From: UBA7359 sp041689615
GTDB taxonomy: Bacteria > Pseudomonadota > Gammaproteobacteria > Eutrophobiales > Eutrophobiaceae
Length of the DNA stretch: 14,399 nucleotides
NCBI GenBank assembly: GCA_041689615.1
Contig: JBDNFW010000035.1
Span: 1-14,399 of the forward strand
Direction: 5' to 3'
Position 1 is the first letter of the stretch; each line of letters begins with the position of its first letter. The translations under genes and the position numbers were made by a program. Below, piece after piece: positions 11,456-14,399 of this stretch. A model generated the notes under the pieces. The model was not told the origin of the DNA, did not search any database, and was given only the letters and a program-made list of their open reading frames with translations.

Positions 11456-12583
11456 TTAATTTTGTTGCATACTGACACCGAATGCTTCAAGCACCTTATC
11501 GCCACAGTTTCCAGACCACAGGGGTATGTCATGATTGCTATTACGCAAACAATTAACCCGATAAATTTGATCTTTTTTAATGCCGATTATGACTACCATG
11601 CGAACGAAATTATTTATATTTATTTTAATAACAGCCAATCTTTTCCCATTGGCATCAATATATACTGAATTAGTATCTATATCTGGATCGTAATTGTCTG
11701 GGTCGTAACCGTTATCAGCATAACTTCTTTTCCCTTTTTTGATTAAGGTTTCTATAGTCCAAGATTCAAATGTATCTAGAAGAGACTGATTAAAATCAAA
11801 CTCGGTTATTCCTTCAGAATTTTGAATTGTTATAGTAGCTATAACAGGTTTTATTTCTGATAATTTTTCAGTATTACAATCATTAGGTCCCATTTCGTAT
11901 TGTAATATTACATTGCCTTTTTTGTCAGAGTATTCCCATTGATAATCAATATGTTTAGCATTTTCTCTAACAAATTTGGTATCTGGGTCTGTGCAAAAAC
12001 TATTATGAATAAATTGACTCATTAATTTAGTAAACTTTGGTTTATCAACATTATCTGCTGCTACATTCTCTATTGTATACTGGTAATAAACTTTTTCATT
12101 AGAATACATTGCACTTCTAAAGTAAGTGTTTTTGTCTATATAAAAAGGTGCCTTTCTTGCTTGCTCATCCACCATTTTTTTTACATATTCATTAATCTCA
12201 TCGCGATTGTAATTATCCTGTGAAGTTGATTGTTCATAAGATCTTTCTTTCATGTATTTATTTGCTTTCCAATTACCATATAAAGAAACGGCAAGTATTA
12301 CGCAAGTCATGATTAACGCAAAATTAATAAATGGCCAAATAGGCTTATTTCTATTTTCTCTCGGGAATTTTGCTATACAAAGAAAAATTAAACATGAAAA
12401 AATCAATACTAAAAAGAATAGAGCTGAACTTACAGCAATATGACGAACTGCGTTCTCCAATAATGACAGTCCGCTATAATTTGGTTGTTGAATAAAATAA
12501 CTAAGTAAACTGTAAATAGAACATCCAATCAATATTTTAATTATTAAAATAATTATTGGCTTTCCTTTATTATCTATATTCAT
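11456..12583 (-). CDS. Three-pass membrane protein with large extracytoplasmic-type domain
   Basis: This is a 375-residue protein. Three membrane helices lie at about 9-31, 48-71 and 84-104, joined by short charged loops. A polar helical linker (about 108-145) leads to a soluble domain of about 230 residues with strand-like segments (YSNEKVYYQYTIENV, ITIQNSEGITEFDF, VRMVVIIGIKKDQIYRVNC). Cys residues come as C197, C236, C345 and C360, consistent with two disulfides and a periplasmic location. NGYDPDNYDPDIDTN at about 291-305 is Asp-rich and could bind calcium. The start is supported by GGAGG six bases upstream. I do not recognise the family. It lies downstream of a row of small minus-strand genes. 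An immunity or envelope-stress role is only a guess from that context. Confidence 0.6.
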   Translation of the reverse strand: MNIDNKGKPIIILIIKILIGCSIYSLLSYFIQQPNYSGLSLLENAVRHIAVSSALFFLVLIFSCLIFLCIAKFPRENRNKPIWPFINFALIMTCVILAVSLYGNWKANKYMKERSYEQSTSQDNYNRDEINEYVKKMVDEQARKAPFYIDKNTYFRSAMYSNEKVYYQYTIENVAADNVDKPKFTKLMSQFIHNSFCTDPDTKFVRENAKHIDYQWEYSDKKGNVILQYEMGPNDCNTEKLSEIKPVIATITIQNSEGITEFDFNQSLLDTFESWTIETLIKKGKRSYADNGYDPDNYDPDIDTNSVYIDANGKRLAVIKININNFVRMVVIIGIKKDQIYRVNCLRNSNHDIPLWSGNCGDKVLEAFGVSMQQN

Positions 12584-12689
12584 AAATTACCTCCATAATT
12601 AATATGTTTTACAATGTTTACAGATACAAATCTTATTCGCTAGTTACACCTTGATAACGGTCTTTTTATAGACTACCTGAGACTTCTTA

Positions 12690-12722
12690 ATGGTTCTTAA
12701 AAACCGCAACTCCTTTGCCCAT
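12690..12722 (-). pseudogene. Truncated relative of the 64-residue ORF at 13974-14168
   Basis: The ATG at 12722 begins MGKGVAVFKNH and a stop, matching the start MSKRLAILKK of the ORF at 14168 by pattern. DNA similarity continues upstream across the spacer (12721-12775 against 14167-14222, including GACCATTA and CAGATGT). A shift of frame after GCGGTT would extend it as FLRTIKKSQVVYKKTVIKV. This looks like a decayed copy of the same small gene, together with its leader. Confidence 0.35.
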
Positions 12723-12753
12723 GATTTGTTACTTTTGTGATTATAGAAGACCA

Positions 12754-12954
12754 TTAAAAGGGCAGATGTATCTTGTTTCCAAATTTATAATCAATCAGAT
12801 CACGATGATGTGTTAAAAAACTCGCTACGAGTTCAAAGTCATACTTCGATTTAGGCAAAAGATATTCGCCTGCATTGCTAATATTGCGATAACCTTCTCT
12901 ATAACCAGCAAACAGGACTTCATGGAAATAAAAATAAACAGTTTCTCTGACCAT
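12754..12954 (-). CDS. Unknown 66-residue protein, possibly truncated at the 5' end
   Basis: The ATG at 12954 has AAGGAG five bases upstream and gives 66 residues with FYFHEVLFAGYREGYRNIS and YDFELVASFLTHHRDLIDYK; no signal peptide or membrane segment is seen. In the same frame, codons upstream of the ATG also look coding (NESDAIQSAVHTIEKLREEG) back to a stop near 13020, but contain no standard start. The present gene may therefore be the tail of a longer one that lost its beginning. An overlapping ORF in another frame (12825-13019) is less protein-like. No family is recognised. It is one of several small minus-strand genes between 12.7 and 14.2 kb, and its 3' end lies in a stretch repeated at 14167-14222. 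Confidence 0.45.
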   Translation of the reverse strand: MVRETVYFYFHEVLFAGYREGYRNISNAGEYLLPKSKYDFELVASFLTHHRDLIDYKFGNKIHLPF

Positions 12955-13063
12955 ACGGTCTCCTTCTTCTCGTAACTTCTCAATCGTATGTACTGCAGAC
13001 TGTATAGCATCACTTTCATTTTAAAAATAATTTAGATAATGGTTCCATTAACTTAAAGCCACC

Positions 13064-13402
13064 TCATTTCTTAGTTATACCGCGCCACTTATGATATTCG
13101 TCAGTGAGTGTTTGATATTCTTCTAACCCATTCCAAAAAGTACAGCCATGAATTTCAAATCGATTACAAAATAACCTTCCTAATTTTGTCTTATTCTTAT
13201 CAGGAAACCATTCTTTTGCTGATTCTAGCAATAAATTCCAATATTCATGTGTACCACCTAACTCGCTCATGAGCCATGGCTGAATTTCTGTATGCATAGC
13301 TAAAACCGATGGATGCATATACTCCTCCTCCAGAGTAATAGACCCTGGATGGGCAGTCATATATTGATTAATCAATGCGTTAATTTTTTCACACGAGCTC
13401 AT
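13064..13402 (-). CDS. Unknown soluble protein (112 residues), immunity-like
   Basis: The protein starts MSSCEKINALINQYMTAHPG, is Trp- and Glu-rich (QPWLMSELGGTHEYWN, AKEWFPDKNKTK), and ends DEYHKWRGITKK. It has Cys at 4, 83 and 91, no signal peptide and no membrane segment, and is probably mostly helical and cytoplasmic. I do not recognise the family. Stand-alone small soluble proteins in a row of unrelated, same-strand genes are typical of immunity-gene clusters of polymorphic toxin systems, but no toxin or Rhs/Cdi fragment is visible here. The ATG at 13402 lacks a clear ribosome-binding site. The codon pattern and length make the frame credible. Confidence 0.5.
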   Translation of the reverse strand: MSSCEKINALINQYMTAHPGSITLEEEYMHPSVLAMHTEIQPWLMSELGGTHEYWNLLLESAKEWFPDKNKTKLGRLFCNRFEIHGCTFWNGLEEYQTLTDEYHKWRGITKK

Positions 13403-13517
13403 AATTTAGGCCACTATTTTTAATCACCATGTCTTTGAAATGTTCTTCTGCATATATACAGGCTACCTAAAAACTTACTTTCAGAAAAACACAAAGAACT
13501 CCAAAATATTATTCCAA

Positions 13518-13943
13518 CTAAGAATAATATTTATCATTAATTGAATTAATTTGTTCAAAAGTCAGTAGGTAACAGTCCTGAGGTTCTTCTATGTCCAAGC
13601 CGTCTGCTTTGAGGATTGCATCGTAGAGTATCTCGGCAATTTCTGATGGGGTGATTTCGGTATTTGCGTCTTCGCAGATAGCGACGATTTCTCGGTAGCT
13701 CCTATCCCAGTCACCAAAGTCTTCGATATTTCCTTCATAGCCTTCCTCACCCGTTACTGAATCCATTATCCACATACCATCATTATTTTTTGTTAAGAAA
13801 TAAGCTATACATCCAGATCCACCTGGGCTTCCAGAGCCATAACCGGCAGCAACCAAAATCCACTCACATGAACCATGTTTGGGTCTGTATTCTTCCAATG
13901 AGTCAAAAAATGGAGATGTACTGACTTTAATTTTCATATTCAT
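13518..13943 (-). CDS. Unknown acidic protein (141 residues), immunity-like
   Basis: The protein is strongly acidic (for example GEEGYEGNIEDFGDWD and LKADGLDIEEPQDC), soluble, and without a signal peptide. It begins MNMKIKVSTSPFFDSLEEYR, has a Gly-rich turn region AGYGSGSPGGSGC near 48-60, and a helical C-terminal half (TPSEIAEILYDAILKAD). Acidic, single-domain proteins of this size are common as immunity proteins for nuclease-type toxins, but I cannot name the family. The start may be ATG 13943 or ATG 13937 two codons later; neither has a good ribosome-binding site. It lies 30 bases after the 64-residue ORF on the same strand and could be co-transcribed with it. Confidence 0.55.
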   Translation of the reverse strand: MNMKIKVSTSPFFDSLEEYRPKHGSCEWILVAAGYGSGSPGGSGCIAYFLTKNNDGMWIMDSVTGEEGYEGNIEDFGDWDRSYREIVAICEDANTEITPSEIAEILYDAILKADGLDIEEPQDCYLLTFEQINSINDKYYS

Positions 13944-13973
13944 ATAGTAGGTAATTTAACTAAGCCTCCATAA

Positions 13974-14168
13974 TTATTCTTTGGTAGGAGAATCATCAAC
14001 AGTTCGTTTTGCAGGAATAAAATTTACCCTTGATTTGTTCAAAAGGGATTCGCCCTTTTCCGTAGACGCTGACGCGCCTAACAAGGATTTTAGGCGTTCC
14101 ACCGAACCCTTTAAGGGCTGTTTGGAGCCTAACGGTTGCTTCTTCAAAATCGCTAACCTTTTGCTCAT
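13974..14168 (-). CDS. Small basic protein (64 residues)
   Basis: The ATG at 14168 has AAGGAG eight bases upstream. The product begins MSKRLAILKKQPLGSKQPLK and continues with a Ser/Leu/Lys-rich middle (VERLKSLLGASASTEKGESL) to FIPAKRTVDDSPTKE. It is basic, hydrophilic and probably partly disordered, with no Cys, signal or membrane segment. A ribosome-binding site and an apparent relative at 12690-12722 support translation. No family is recognised. A 25-codon ORF (14165-14242) overlaps both this start and the DUF3293 stop by a few bases and could couple translation. Several perfect inverted repeats lie within the coding sequence (for example CGCCTAA with TTAGGCG), probably incidental. Confidence 0.45.
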   Translation of the reverse strand: MSKRLAILKKQPLGSKQPLKGSVERLKSLLGASASTEKGESLLNKSRVNFIPAKRTVDDSPTKE

Positions 14169-14222
14169 GATTTAATCTCCTTTTTGATAATGTAGACCAT
14201 TATAAGGAACAGATGTGCTTTG
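14167..14222. repeat. Imperfect 56-base repeat of 12721-12775
   Basis: The two stretches share ATGATTT, a T-rich run, GA.AT.TAGA or GTAGA, GACCATTA.AAGG and CAGATGT in the same order and spacing. In both places the repeat lies between the end of one gene and the start of a MSKRL-type small ORF. It probably marks duplication of a small gene with its leader. Confidence 0.45.
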
Positions 14223-14234
14223 ATATTATGTTCT

Positions 14235-14399
14235 TTAATCATTGTTCTTGCCTCTAGGCAAACGTGTTAAGTTTTTCTGTTCTTCGGGATCTGTTGCAAT
14301 AAGCTCAGTTTTACCGGTGCTATGTGCAAAGACGAAAGCATTTTGCCCATACTTCAAAGCAATTTCTCTCGCTTTCTCTAGTGTTATATCCAATATTAA
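14235..14399 (-). CDS. DUF3293 domain protein, C-terminal 54 residues (cut by window edge)
   Basis: The minus-strand frame is open from base 14399 to a stop at 14235-14237 and reads LILDITLEKAREIALKYGQN, then AFVFAHSTGKTELIATDPEE and a basic tail ending RGKNND. The run LEKAREIALKYGQNA followed by a strand and TELI is the usual C-terminal part of DUF3293 proteins, which normally follows a G-N-W-x-P/A segment; that segment ends the partial gene at 1-294. Both partial genes are on the same strand, and each meets its edge at a codon boundary, so end-to-end joining gives one frame of 152 residues. If the window is linear instead, this is a second DUF3293 gene. Function of the family is unknown. 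Confidence 0.7.
   Translation of the reverse strand, partial: LILDITLEKAREIALKYGQNAFVFAHSTGKTELIATDPEEQKNLTRLPRGKNND

Noticed and set aside
12825..13019. 64-residue minus-strand ORF overlapping the 66-residue ORF
   Set aside because: Its sequence is less protein-like, and the frame of 12754-12954 has a strong ribosome-binding site and coherent upstream codons.
14037..14140. Clustered inverted repeats and GCCTAAC motifs suggesting an integron attC site
   Set aside because: No matching GTTRRRY partner core closes the site, no integron integrase subtype is evident, and the stretch is coding in the 64-residue ORF with a good start signal.

Overview
This 14.4 kb window is AT-rich accessory DNA, most likely from a gammaproteobacterium and probably a plasmid or genomic island. 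Only two families resemble ordinary housekeeping DNA biology: a RadC-type protein and a tyrosine recombinase, both common on mobile elements. I see no rRNA, tRNA, CRISPR array, complete insertion sequence or recognisable replication initiator. The DUF932 and integrase genes look richer in GC than the hxs genes and the right-hand genes, so the region appears mosaic. The genus cannot be fixed from sequence alone.

Left part (1-1938, minus strand): the start of a DUF3293 protein, two tiny ORFs, and a DUF932 gene. The DUF932 gene has an elaborate 5' leader. Two copies of one fold-like unit differ by compensating changes. The first is followed by an intrinsic terminator, and the second by a hairpin that would bury the DUF932 ribosome-binding site. 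This looks like a tandem cis-regulatory RNA of a class I do not recognise.

Centre-left (2068-6096, plus strand): a compact His-Xaa-Ser (Hxs) operon. It encodes a secreted 93-residue substrate with seven HxS triplets (hxsA), the small partner hxsD and two radical SAM maturases (hxsB, hxsC), with overlapping or closely spaced genes. Two small secreted proteins follow with little or no gap: one DUF5334-like, and one lipoprotein with Asp at +2. A promoter precedes hxsA and a weak hairpin with a T run follows the last gene. The system is known by family name; its product, chemistry and purpose are not known to me. No dedicated exporter or peptidase is present.

Middle (6184-10140): a 52-residue ORF, a minus-strand radC-like/integrase operon whose genes overlap by 4 bases, about 0.9 kb of largely noncoding repeat-rich DNA with duplicated hairpins and a frameshifted small secreted gene, then a three-gene operon of two small membrane proteins and a protein with a HEPN-type R-x4-H motif.

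Right part (10200-14399): a diverged second copy of the 52-residue ORF, two broken genes (one resembling a phage terminase small subunit), an iteron-like set of about 20-base direct repeats, and then minus-strand single genes: a three-pass membrane protein, several small proteins with no recognised family (two acidic and immunity-protein-like), and the end of a DUF3293 gene.

The two window ends carry complementary, in-frame halves of a DUF3293 gene. Joined, they would make a 152-residue protein of normal family length. The simplest explanation is that the window is a complete circular molecule opened inside that gene, although I cannot test this here.
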